Shown here: piece by piece, positions 12,030 to 22,475 of the stretch
Layout: the number at the start of each line of letters is the position of its first letter
How positions within the stretch are numbered: position 1 is the stretch's first letter
Assembly (NCBI GenBank): GCA_025331445.1
Contig: JAIWNE010000074.1
Coordinates: 97,451 to 161,450, forward strand
DNA: 64,000 nucleotides
Reading direction: 5' to 3'
DNA from: Blakeslea trispora
Taxonomy: Eukaryota > Mucoromycota > Mucoromycetes > Mucorales > Choanephoraceae
Notes under the pieces: generated by a model
What the model saw: only the letters and a program-made list of their open reading frames with translations
Told to the model about the DNA's origin: nothing
The model's database searches: none
Program-made: the position numbers and the translations under genes

Positions 12030-12046
12030 AGGGCACCAAGTGCCCC
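12030..12046. repeat. Short GC-rich stem-loop
   Basis: GGGCACC-aa-GTGCCCC at 12031-12045 forms a 6-7 bp GC stem in otherwise AT-rich DNA, directly before the 73-74 bp duplication. Function unknown. Confidence 0.4.
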
Positions 12047-12050
12047 CTTC

Positions 12051-12196
12051 TCCCCTAACCCCAACAGATTCAGCAGAGGTATTATTAACATGCCTATAGA
12101 GAACGCACATCCCGTTCATCTTGTCCCCTTAGCCCAACAAACTCAGCAGAGGTGTCATGACACATGCCTATAGAGAACGACCATCCCGTTCATCTT
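12051..12196. repeat. Tandem duplication, two copies of about 73 bp
   Basis: The copies are 12051-12122 and 12124-12196. Shared blocks include CAGCAGAGGT, ATGCCTATAGAGAACG and CATCCCGTTCATCTT, with scattered substitutions and a 1-nt length difference. The duplication immediately precedes copy A of the dispersed repeat at 12196. Confidence 0.8.
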
Positions 12197-12600
12197 AAAT
12201 GGATAAGGAAAAAAAAGAAGAAAAAGAGGCGAAAAATGAAGCCTTTTTATATCTTTTTGACAGCACTCAATCACATGTTGGACTGGACTGCTAAAATTTT
12301 TTCTGCCGATCCTTTGGGACTGGCTTTTTATTGTTTTCCCACACCCTGACTTTATTTTAATACCACTGTATACCTTGCAAATAGAGATGAAGGAAGAAAG
12401 AGAGCAAGAAAAGAATAATTAAGAAAGTAAAGAAGTCAAATGGATCTCTCTGTCTTTTGCTAGGCTGGCTTATGAACTCCTTTTCAAAAATAGCATTGAT
12501 TATCATGACACTTGTCCAACCATCAAGATGCTGGTCAGTGCGTGTAAACTCCGCTCTCAGTCAAATTTTTTCCCTTATCTTCTAAAGGAACTCACCTTGA
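12196..12600 (+). repeat. Dispersed repeat, copy A (direct pair with 16079-16485)
   Basis: Shared blocks with copy B include AAGCCTTT near the start, ATCACATGTT, ACTGCTAAAATTTTTTCTG versus GCTGCTGAAATTTTTCTGG, a CTTTGGG-ctggctTTTT block, TTTTCCCA, and a strong right-hand block GACTTGTCCAACCAT..ATG.TGGTCAGTGCG. Copies are in the same orientation about 3.9 kb apart and flank the GT31-like gene. They are too diverged to be a recent insertion. Type (solo LTR, MITE or other) not determined. Confidence 0.65.
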
Positions 12601-13724
12601 CTTTTTTCTTCTTGTTCAAGAATAAAAAGCAGAAATTTTGGTCTACTACACGAGTTTTTGTTTATTGCAAAGATTGTCTATGGATATTGCTGTTTTGATG
12701 GATGACGCTTTGTTTGTCAAAGCGAAAGAATCCCACCTTGTTATGTTTATTCTATCTCTAAAGACTTTTCGCAATTCATGATAAGAGTCAGCTACATGTT
12801 AAGTAAGAACTATAGTATAACACTTTGCTATAGTATAGAAATTTTTTTATCATTTTAAAGGCTTGTCGCATTCTCGTTTGGAAGTAGCATTGAAGAAAAA
12901 AATCAAGATTGAAAAAAGGACTTGACAAGATTTTCAAAATAAATCTCCAGTAGTGCGAAAAACAATCATTACACATGCATATGTCAAGTAGATAGAGAAT
13001 CTATTGATTCAACTGAATGCCCAAAGCAAGATATTATAATGCTTCAGATGGGGGTTATAGGCATAACATGAGAGATAGCATAAAATGAAATAAATAAGCA
13101 CTAGAATTACACTCCAAATTTTGAGAAAACCATAAGGTTTATCGAGCTTTCAACTTATTCGCATTTGTCACAATGCCTTCTTTTTTTTTCATTAGTTTTA
13201 TTCAAGAGGAGCTTAGCTGTCAAGATGACCCTTAATAGAACAAATGTCGCTGCTTGTCATCATCTGACTTAGCAGCTTTCTACAGTTTGTCCGTCAATTC
13301 TCCCTTCACTGCTATTCGTCTCTATTTTTCTCTTGTTATTCAGAGTGAAAAGTTTTGATTGAGAATTAAATCTTTTTTTTTTTTGTAAAGTTGTAAATAA
13401 ACTGCTTTGGCATCTTTTTTCTTCTGGTCTACACACAAAATGGGATACTACAAACTTTTCCCTAACAAATCTCCAGGTAACAAAAAGACTTGCATAGAAA
13501 GACAGTAAAACAAGCTCTATTCTTATACGCAAGAAAGAAAAAATAAAAGCAGGTTTTTTAGCTATGTTTCACTAGAATGGACAAAGAGTGGCTTAACCTT
13601 ATTTGTCCATCTATCTTTCTTGCCATACACACACATACACACACGCGCGCACATATTTTTTTTTCTTGTTCTCGTTTTTTTTTTATAAAATAAAATAAAA
13701 ATCTTATGCAGATGCAAAAAATAG
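12601..13724. other. Intergenic, promoter side of the GT31-like gene
   Basis: No gene recognised. Short frames on both strands lack protein-like composition. A CA/CG dinucleotide run (13629-13650) and T-runs lie within 100 bp of the downstream ATG, as is common in fungal 5' leaders. Confidence 0.5.
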
Positions 13725-15362
13725 ATGTCTAAAGCTAATAAACAACCAAAAACTCCTCGTTTCTATTTCTGGCGAAAGACCTTATCCTTATCCGACTTAA
13801 ACCTATCGCGCAAGGCCAAGATTACGATCGATGCCTTACGTACACTTAGCTTGATCCCTTCCTTTCTCGGATTCTTATACAACAGTCAACAAGCCTTACA
13901 CGTCCCCTTTCGAGATGCAGGCGGTGCTGTCATACTCCAGAGTTCACAAATAGACTATATTGTTGCTAGTTTCTGGGTAAGTTTATAATAGTGTATACAA
14001 TTATTTGTATATTGAATTCCATTGGAATTTTAGTGTGCTTTGGCAGGTTATTGGAACTGGATTCTAACGACCAGTATGATGCGACGATGGATATTTCACT
14101 ATGAAATCAGTAATGCAATTGTTCGCTTGATTACCTTTATTGTCATTACCTGGTCTATCTCAGCATGGGTCAATACACGCAATGGTCCCGAACAACCTGT
14201 TCGAACATGGATGATCAATTGCTTTATTTTGCTCATCACCGATATCGTTCGTCTCTCCATCGTGTCTGACCCTAAATACCATGGCAAGACAGCCAATGTC
14301 AAGGATCCCAACCTGTTTCTTAAACTGACCATCATGAAGGTCTTGATCTTCCCCATGTCAGTCGCTACCTGTCTCTCTGTCTTTGCTGTGCTCTATCAGA
14401 TCGATCAACTTCAATACACAACCAGTCAACTGATGGTAGGTTCACCTTCCTTCAGTCCATCCATTTGTGCATCACCGGCACCCTCTGTGCTTGTGTTGAT
14501 CCTGTCTTCTTGGTCAGGACAAGAACAACGTCAAATGCTTCGAAAATCATCGCTTCGATTATTTCAGTCCTCCAAGATTAATATTCACTATCGCTTTGTG
14601 ATTGGGCAGCCTCCCTCTGCTAAACAACAGCTGTTTCATGCTGAAAAGATCTTGAAGGAAGTAGAGACCTACCATGACCTGATGATGGTTCAGGCATCTG
14701 ATAGACCTGAAGATAAAAGCAGAAAGGTATTAGCAGCATTGGAATGGGCTGGATCGATGCATCAAGACTATGTGATCAAGACAGAGGATGATGTATTTGT
14801 ACGCTGGGATATTGTATTGGAAGAATTAGAACAACACTATCATTTACCTACTCAACATTACTGGAAGGGATCTACATGGCGAAATATACCCTTACGCATG
14901 GCTGAAAGAAGCTTGCAGATTGATTACGCTTTGCCTGTGCTTCCTGCTTATACCCATAGCATGTTCTATATTCTCTCAAAGGATGTCCTTCGTCTCATTG
15001 TTTCTCCCAACTCGATGCGTCGATTTATAAGGGATGATGGTAAGAATATTGCCATCTGGTTATTTGGGTTTCATGTTCAGCCTGTGCATGATAAACGTAT
15101 TCAGGATGACCCTTATGTATGTGAAGATGACATGATTGCCAAACGAACACATACATTATCCGAGATGGCCAAGATGTATTTCAATATAGCGAATGAACGG
15201 TCGCAATGCCTCGGGCTGCATCCATTGCATTGCGCTGTATGTTACCCTTGTCAAGGTAAAAGAGTAGGTTGGCGAACACTTAACCTTGACTGTGATCAAC
15301 ATGGCATCTATCTTCGAGAAATGTCTGGCTTTCATCAGATAGCTGGTGCTTCTGCGTTTTAA
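13725..15362 (+). CDS. Membrane-bound GT31-like (beta-1,3-galactosyltransferase family) glycosyltransferase
   Basis: Likely Golgi enzyme transferring a sugar onto glycoproteins or wall glycans; donor and acceptor unknown. Exons 13725-13976 and 14034-15362 join in phase 0 to 526 aa. The N-terminal 220 residues hold several hydrophobic segments (around residues 33-52, 112-128, 145-160 and 188-205). The catalytic half contains LVLILSSWSGQEQRQMLR, then FVIGQPP, then DRPEDKSRKVLAALEW. The metal/nucleotide-binding DxD-type motif follows as IKTEDDVFVRWD (residues 335-337 EDD). This order matches the Galactosyl_T fold. The multi-pass N-terminus is unlike the single anchor of animal GT31 enzymes, so this may be a Mucoromycota-specific arrangement. 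Two diverged direct repeats flank the gene. The possibility that a further intron lies near 14440-14500 was considered but the frame is open. Confidence 0.78.
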
Positions 15363-16078
15363 ATAAAAATAAATTGGAGCTATGTCTCGTTTTAAGAAAA
15401 AAGAAGCAAGGCAACAATTGTTATTCTCTTAATGTTGGCAGAGAGAAATCCTTTTCTTATATTTGATCACTCATCAACAGGCTATACACCTCCTCCCCCC
15501 AAATGATGGTGAAAATCGTTGATCGTTTTAGTGATTGTATTGCCCTAGTACTATCCTTGTAAAGGCTATCATCAGTTTTTAAACAAAAGCATAGTATAGT
15601 TAAATGATACACCCTACTCCTCATTGATCATTGATTTAAAATGGCTTGCTCAACCATTTGACTAGTCCCTATCAGCAACTTTAGTATCACTGCTAGTTCT
15701 ATTTTTATGTTCATATAGTAGTTTTTCAGTTTAAGGATAGCCAAGTATCTTGAAAAAAAAATCTCATCCTTAAATAGAGAGAAGATGCGATTATTCTAAG
15801 CAGAAAGCAGACAATGATAATGAAATGACATGACATTCCCAATATCTCCCCTTTTTCTCTCTTTGTTTATGCCTGTCTTTCTAAGCAAGAGAACGTAATC
15901 AACTACTATTGTTACCAATCATCAGGCATGGCTAATGTCTGTTGTATATTGCACTATTTTATTAATTTTCTTTCAAGCAGAACAGTGCATGTACGCTATT
16001 TTGTCCCTATTAACTTCAAAGGGAAAAGCCAACAAAGGCAGCTCAGAGAGAAGCTTATAGTCTCTTTTAATTTTGTAT
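15363..16078. other. Intergenic, no gene seen
   Basis: AT-rich DNA downstream of the GT31-like gene. It should contain that gene's 3' UTR. No RNA gene or ORF with protein-like composition is visible. Confidence 0.5.
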
Positions 16079-16485
16079 GACAATGGAAAGAAGAGGAATA
16101 AAGAAGATAAAAAGTAAAGTGAAAATAAAGCCTTTCTCTGTCTTTTTTTTTTGTTTTAGCCAACACTACATCACATGTTTGTTTTGGCTGCTGAAATTTT
16201 TCTGGTGGTTCTTTGGGGCTAACCTTTTTGTTTGTTTCCCATCACTACAGACTTATCTTTGTATCGCTAAACACTTTATGAATGATAAAAAAAAGAAGAA
16301 GCAAGAAGAGCACATTCATTAAAGAAAGCTGTCGTCTTATTTTATTGGGTACCGAAAGTCAACTCCTATTCAAAACATTGATTAAATTAAGACTTGTCCA
16401 ACCATGAATATGTTGGTCAGTGCGCATAGTCCCCGCCTTTTCTCTTTTAATATGACTTTTTAACACAGAAACCCTCACCTCTTCA
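16079..16485 (+). repeat. Dispersed repeat, copy B (direct pair with 12196-12600)
   Basis: Second copy of the repeat described at 12196, same orientation. The best-conserved stretch is the right-hand block GACTTGTCCAACCAT..ATG.TGGTCAGTGCG (near 16392-16424) and the central GCTGAAATTTTTCTGG block (near 16191). Small open frames inside it on either strand are not conserved in copy A, arguing against coding. Confidence 0.65.
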
Positions 16486-17200
16486 GAGTCAAGTTTTGAG
16501 TCAGTAGCTAACACCATGTTTATCGAATTTGGAGGCGGAGATAAGATGGCAACTGATGTGTGTATAATTACACATGAATGGCTTATATACCGGATAAAAA
16601 AAATTAATTGGTGTATTTCGCACTTGTAACCCAAAAGTCATTGTAAAGCAAAAAGAAAGAGCCTATTCAGGTAGGAATACTTTTCGAGATCTTCTTCCAA
16701 GTAATAACTTTTAATCAAATATTAGACAATTCACTCTTTTGCAAGTTACTTCTTATAGCAATCTTGTCTCTTTTTTTTTTTTGTAATGCAGACCTTAATA
16801 ACAGCAAGTTGCACTCAATCTAAAAAAGTTAACCATCTCACTCTTGGTGTTTCAAGGATATCGCAACAAGTGTCTTTCTTATGACTTGCACTTTAGAAAA
16901 TGACGTATCAAAGCAAGAATATAAATGATTCGAAGCAAAAGATGACAATCATAAGCAGAAAATAGCAGTGATAAGATTCAAGAACACTGCTTGATCCGTA
17001 TCTAGGCTACATGTTTTTTATAAGTAAAAAAAAAAATGATTCATTTTCGAAATTATGATCTATTTTCGAGAATGATGACCCATTTTTGACTTGGCGACCC
17101 ATTATCCTTTTTATTGAGCCAACCTTTTTTTTTTCTTTTTAATCGACTGTACTTTCTTTTTCTTTCTTCTTTACATTTTTTTATTCTAAAAAACTTATCT
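16486..17200. other. Intergenic, promoter side of the poly-Q protein
   Basis: No gene seen. A pair of related phrases (ATCTATTTTCGAGAATGATGACCC / GACTTGGCGACCCATTA) lies at 17056-17105 just before a pyrimidine-rich leader. This may be regulatory but nothing specific is recognised. Confidence 0.4.
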
Positions 17201-17521
17201 ATGTTTCCATCTTGGTTGACTTCTTGGTATAATCAACAACAACAACAACAACAAGAAAAACAATCACAAGAACCATTTAATGATCAACAGTTGGATGCCG
17301 AAGAAGGTGAATGGATAGAAGTCATTAAGCCTACGACACAAAGACGCCAACCATCTAAACCACAATCCATGCCCGAGCCAGAAAAGGTACCTGAGATCAT
17401 GGAAAAGCGCTTATCTCGACAGGAACGAAGAGCTCTAGCTCGATCAGAGGCTCGAGAACAAAAGAAGCAGGCTCGTGTAGCTTCTATGGGATTAGGACGT
17501 TCATTGATCACTGCTAAATAA
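17201..17521 (+). CDS. Small poly-Q protein with a LIR-like motif
   Basis: Unrecognised 106-aa protein, no introns. The start at 17201 (MFPSWLTSWYNQ) is preferred over an in-frame ATG at 17114 because that extension is a Phe/Leu-rich translation of the pyrimidine-rich leader. Features: an N-terminal aromatic patch with two Trp, seven consecutive Gln (12-18), an acidic stretch leading into EEGEWIEVI (Trp38-Val41), and a basic C-terminal helix (RQERRALARSEAREQKKQ). The segment around Trp38 matches the Atg8-binding LIR consensus (acidic residues, then aromatic-x-x-aliphatic). The order of Trp-rich start, LIR and basic tail recalls the small animal TP53INP/DOR autophagy-linked proteins, but similarity is too slight to name it. 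It is convergent with RIT1, 130 bp between stop codons. Confidence 0.6.
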   Translation: MFPSWLTSWYNQQQQQQQEKQSQEPFNDQQLDAEEGEWIEVIKPTTQRRQPSKPQSMPEPEKVPEIMEKRLSRQERRALARSEAREQKKQARVASMGLGRSLITAK

Positions 17522-17651
17522 ACAAGATGATTACTGAATAGATTTATTTCAAAAAGTCTACTATGTTTTCTATGATAATATGAATAGGTAATTCATGTGT
17601 GTAACCTATGCTTTCTCTTTTTAGTCATCATGTCATGCTGAGAACAGAAAT

Positions 17652-19357
17652 TCAATTATCAACTGACTTGGTTGAATGACTCATAAAGTGTGTATTGACT
17701 CTTTTTAGTGTGGTGCGTGAGGGTGAAGCCTATAACATATTCTTTTAATTCGATATTACATTGTGTGTGTGTATGTGTCTGTATTTTGTTTTTTTTTACC
17801 TTTTCCCAATGAGCTACAATTCTCACTAAATGACGTTGAATTAATTGTTTATCCACTAGAGAAAATGTTTAAATTGTTTTGCTTGTGCCTTCAACTTCTT
17901 CTTTTTCTTTATTACCACGTGGCTTCTCTTGTTGATACAACTGGCCTTCTGAATCATAATAATGAACAAGCAGAGACAACACCAATCCAACAGCATAATC
18001 TTTGCCTGTGCGACCATGGACCAAAATACGTTTCTGTGCCATCACTGCTTCTCTTGCAAACCCAATCACTTTGTCAATCGATGAAGCAAAGACAGCCTGT
18101 CCCTTTTTGCCTTCAGGAATAGGCACATGAAGGCAATTGGGTCCTTGAGATTCAATCTGTTTCAAGGAGTCACAGTTGATAATCAGATCAAAATCAGTCA
18201 GCTGATAACCACCATTACCGATGAATATGCAGGTAGGTTCAATTTGAGCATAGTCAGGCTCATCTATACACTGTTGCTTAGCTACTGTATCTAATACGCG
18301 TTGTTCGCATGTATCTCGATTCATCAAAATGGTGTCTTTATGCTGCCAAAACAATTGAGCAGTCAAACCCTAAAACATTTTATATAAGTATCTATGGTTG
18401 ATATATTGTTTTATGCTTACCATAGACCAAGCCTCTTGATCATCACCCGAACCTTGTACATAGAGATAGCCTGGTCTAGATTGGTACCCGGATGGAATAG
18501 CTTCAGAGGCACTAAGGCAGATGATGGGATAAAAAGGCATTTCTTCCCATTGAGGTGGTGAGCCCAAGAGAGCTTGGTAAGATTCAGGTGTATACCATAA
18601 TGGTCTCAATGGCTTCTTGAGCATCGGCATGGACAGTCCAGAGCGTACTAGCTTGTCTACAAACGAATCCATCAGGGCTTCAATCTGAGTATGTTCTGAC
18701 CGAGAGACAGCAGCAGGAGGAGAATAGAAGGAGAGATCCCAACTCAGTTTATTATTCGATTGGGCCATCATTCGATTGATAGCACAACACCAGATAGGAA
18801 TCGTCTTGGAGAGAGCATCCGGTATCTTTTTGCCTTTCCGGGTTGAATCGACAATGATACAACCACCATGTTCTTCAATGATAGGTATCAAATGTAAATT
18901 ATTTCGACGGACACTTAAATCCCAAGCACGCATATGACCATCTGTGGATTTGAAATAAGCAGAATGAGCAGGTGTCTGTGGATAGAAACATGAGACACAA
19001 GAAAGGAAAAATAGAGAGAATCATAAGCTTGCCTTTGTACGATCAATATACCATGATCCACAGCGTTCATTGGCTAATGTATGAATAAGTCTCAGTATAC
19101 TAAGAAATACAGTATTTCTCTTTTACCAACAAGAGCTAAAGTAGGCATCAAGTTGTACACTTGAGCAACAAACTCGGCATCATCCACAATAGATCGAAGA
19201 CGATTGTAACTAAGATGGTGTGGGTTACTTTTTAAGAAAAAGGAAACAGTGGTGTTGATTACATGTTTTTACTGTCATTACGAATTAGCTTTGACTCAAA
19301 ATTAAACTCATTATGTTCTGAAAACAACAGATCTTCTTCTTCCTTTCTAAACTCCAT
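17652..19357 (-). CDS. RIT1: tRNA A64-2'-O-ribosylphosphate transferase (initiator tRNA)
   Basis: Adds a phosphoribosyl group to A64 of initiator tRNA-Met, keeping it from acting in elongation. Seven exons are inferred: 19263-19357, 19127-19209, 19033-19073, 18421-18975, 17916-18369, 17800-17855 and 17652-17729, total 453 aa. Family-specific stretches include YNRLRSIVDD, CGSWYIDR, STDGHMRAWDLS, NNLHLIPIIEEHGG, IVDSTRKGK, LSKTIPIWCCA, WSMGLTAQLFW, FIGNGGYQ and a C-terminal ASPSRTTLKRVN. The last two exons were found because the fifth exon's read-through lacked the conserved C-terminus; joining restores it in frame. Intron 3 (19032 down to 18976) begins with GC rather than GT (AAAG|GCAAGC). The start lies 64 bp from the divergent METTL16 ATG, suggesting a shared promoter. 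Confidence 0.93.
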
Positions 19358-19421
19358 TAAAGAAAAAAAAAAGAAAATAAAGCGAGATCTCTTTTTTTTT
19401 TTCTCTTTTCATCTTCAGACG
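19358..19421. promoter_or_regulatory. 64-bp bidirectional promoter, RIT1 / METTL16
   Basis: The two ATGs point away from each other and are separated by 64 bp of A- and T-tracts, so both 5' leaders and core promoters must overlap here or extend into the opposing gene. No TATA box is clear. Both products act on RNA (initiator tRNA and probably U6 snRNA), so co-regulation is plausible but unproven. Confidence 0.6.
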
Positions 19422-20851
19422 ATGCATCCTAAAAATGTGTATAATCAAGAACCTGATTTCGGTCAGTTGGCAAAGGGATTTCCTTCATTTGAACCCTAGT
19501 AAGTTGAAGCTTCTCTCAAAATCCAGCAACTCATGTCAACTCTAGTGTTCAAAAGGATAGCAAAGGAAGACACTATATTGACTTTAAAAACCCTTTAGCA
19601 GTCAAGTAAAGAGCTTTATATTTGCTTATCATCTATCAAACCCTTATTTCTTTGCTTGTTTAGAGAACTATCTGTTTGTTTATTGAAAAAGGACTTTGAC
19701 CTTCAAGTGGATTTTCCTCTAGATACCTTGTGTCCTGCTATACCCAATCGGCTCAACTATATTTTATGGCTTGAAGATTTAATGCATGATACTTTACCCA
19801 AGGATCAACTTGTGCATGGCATTGATATGCAAGTATGCAATCACTTTTTCTCTTCACAACCAACTCACTTTTATATAGCGGTGTAGGTGCTTCTTGTGTT
19901 TACCCTCTCTTGGGCTGTGCTACACACCCTGATTGGTCTTTCTTAGGTACCGAGATTCAAGAGAGATCTCTGACATCAGCGAAAGCCAATGTAGAGCGAA
20001 ATCAGTTGAGCGATCGCATCAAACTACATCACACGCAGGATCCCAACCGGATCTTTCCCGATCTCGATCCTTCTATCTCTTATGCCTTTTGTATGTGTAA
20101 TCCTCCCTTCTATCGTGACCAGCAAGAGATTGAGCAAGGCCTTGCCAGCAAGCAATTAGAGCCCTCCGCTGTTTGTACAGGTGCAGTGCATGAGATGATT
20201 ACAGAAGGAGGTGAAGTTGGTTTTGTGAAGCGTATGATACTAGAGAGTCTTGTCTTGAAAAAGAAAATACGGTGGTATACTAGCATGATTGGGCTCAAAC
20301 GTACCTTACGTCCCTTGATTCGGTTATTGCATGATCACGGTATTACCAACTACACTGTCACTCGCTTCGATCAGGGAAAGACAGTGCGATGGGCCTTGGG
20401 CTGGTCTTTTTATCCCGAGCCACCTCAATCCGCCTATCAATTAAGTGCCTGGCGACCTGTCTATCAATTTGAAACTCAGTTACCCAAGCCCTCCATATTT
20501 GTGATGAAGAGTTTAATGACAATCTTGGATGATCTCACGATTGACTATCACTCAGAAGACGAAGATGATAAAGACTATTGGATGGCTACCTGTACAGCCA
20601 CCACGAATACATGGTCAAGACAGGCACGTCGAATGATGAAAAAGAAGCAGAAAATCACTACCACATTAGACCAACCATTTGTGTTCTGCTTTGATGTCTC
20701 TCCTCTCTCAGATGATAAAAGTGTCTGTCAGATACGCTGGTTAGAAGGAGGAACAAAGGCTCAACTGGAGGCCTTTTGGTCTCATGTGAAGAAACGAATA
20801 GAAGAAGCATGTGGATTAGACAGAGGCACTCATTTTATTGCTGCAACTTGA
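19422..20851 (+). CDS. METTL16: METTL16-type RNA N6-adenosine methyltransferase
   Basis: Probable SAM-dependent methyltransferase for U6 snRNA and structured RNA adenosines. Exons 19422-19498, 19546-19605, 19664-19828 and 19879-20851 give 424 aa. The N-terminus MHPKNVY with FGQLAKGFPSFEPYV, the phrase DFKNPLAVKELS, IPNRLNYILWLEDL, a glycine motif (HGIDIGVGASCVYPLLG) and the catalytic CNPPFY (Asn174-Pro-Pro-Phe177) are the METTL16/DUF890 signature. Intron 3 must be a GC-AG intron (GATAT|GCAAGT..TATAG). The nearby GT donor gives a stop codon soon after and destroys the SAM motif. The C-terminal half (about 200-424) is less conserved and basic. The coding end overlaps the convergent TRAPPC12-like gene by 17 bp. 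Confidence 0.93.
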
Positions 20852-22220
20852 GACAATCTGCTCCAAACGAATCGCCTGCCCATCGAGTTACTTGCATCAA
20901 TACTTGCTTTTTCTTTTCTATTGCATCCTCACAACGTAATTCATACAATGTACACATATTAAGAATGGCTGTTTCACATGTGCCTGCACTGGTTGGATTT
21001 TGACTTGTCAATGTCTCTAAAATATCTACAGCCTGACAGAAGGATGAACGTCTCATTATATATATATATAAAAAAACTCTAGTTTTACCTTGTTTAAATG
21101 ACCGAGATAAACTTCACAAACAGCTAAATTGTTAATGGCCAATAAGTTTTCTGGATTGGTCTGATAGACCTGTTGAAGACAATCTCTTGCTTGTGTCCAT
21201 TCACCTTGAGCCATCCATTGAAAGGCAGTCAGAATGTCGATGGCTTCCTTGGCATTTGATTGGTCTCCATAGAGTGATTTCATGCGTTGCAAAATACGAT
21301 CAGCCGAAGCAAGATCACCCATCTGAAGATACAACCGACCAATGCCAGCCAGAGCATCGACATGATCAGGCGCCATCGTCAAGATCAGTGTCATCGTCTT
21401 GGCTGCCGAAGCATACTCACGCATGTGAATCCAGTGAGTGGCCAAGACGAGATAGGTTTGAATCTCTCGTTGGCGCCAAAGAGTAGCGTCTTCTGTCTTT
21501 TGTTTCTTTTTACAATAGACAGCCAAGAGCGTGATGCGTTCTAGAGCAAGGTGTGGGTATTCAAGGTAGGAAGGTAAGGTAGCAAACAAGATGCGCAACT
21601 CAAACGGAACCAAAGACTGATGACTGATGGGGTCGGTCAGTTCGGGTCGATCTAAATCACCGAGTTTTTCAAATTCAGCAGAAGCCAATTGACATAAACC
21701 GAGTTTTGTCAGGGCCAAGAGTCGCATAAACCATAACTTGAGGATCGCTTCTGTCTCTGTTGGATCCGATTGAACAATCTGTTGTCGAGCATGTTTTGCA
21801 ATTGCTCGCCATCGTTGGTTCATCTAATGCAATACGCTATTGAGATGGACAGTATACACACACATACAGAGCCTTTATTCTTTTCTTACTACTAAAGTTT
21901 CAAGTCCTTTATTGGCTGTCTTGTCTGATTCCATATCACGCTCAGGTCGTTCTTGAGGTGAAATGTAACGTTCTAGTAGGTCATTCAATGCATCACTCTA
22001 TTTTTGGCTTGTAAGATTAGAGAGAGAGAGAGAGACGGGACAGGCATAGACTGAGTTACTTTACACCTGGTATATCATAAAAGTTGGTGCTACTATTAAG
22101 AGAAGGACCAAGAGAAGGTTGTCGCTCGGGCTTTGCAGGTTTGGAAGGAGGTGAAGGTGTCTCATCTGCAGAAGAAGGCAATACTACAGATTGCAACAAT
22201 ACTGAAGCATCTGTTTCCAT
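20835..22220 (-). CDS. TRAPPC12: TRAPPC12-like TPR protein (trafficking complex subunit)
   Basis: Likely subunit of a TRAPP vesicle-tethering complex; animal TRAPPC12 belongs to TRAPPIII. Exons 22065-22220, 21890-21997, 21089-21823 and 20835-21032 join to 398 aa. An N-terminal Pro/Ser-rich segment (METDASVLLQ to about residue 90) is followed by helical repeats. Clear TPR-like phrases are APDHVDALAGIGRLYLQMGD and NPENLLAINNLAVCEVYLGH. The C-terminal region TSAGTCETAILNMCTLYEL and RWAGDSFGADCLKL is the part I recognise as diagnostic. The first intron's donor was placed at GGT|GTAAAG because only that keeps SDALNDLL in frame. The protein is shorter than the animal protein, mainly through a shorter N-terminus. 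Its last 17 coding bases lie antisense to the end of METTL16. Confidence 0.82.
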
Positions 22221-22475
22221 AGTTATTATTTATTCAAGAAAAAAGAAAAGAAAAGAGAAAACAAGAAAAAAAAAGAGTGTAAATAAGCTATAAAAAAAAT
22301 GTGTTTTTTTTTTTAATTAAGACAATCAAATAGATTTCATATGGTTCTTTTTTTTTTTTGCATGTAAAATAAATGTGTGTGTGTTGTTTATATGGGGGTT
22401 ATGAGAGAGATGACAAAATAAGTGTATATAAAGGGATGTATAAAAGACATTGTATTTCCAAGCTTAGAAAATGCT

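Noticed and set aside
17869..18366. RIT1 ending at the stop at 17869
   Set aside because: That end lacks the conserved C-terminus. A GT..AG intron before the stop and two further small exons restore ASPSRTTL in frame.
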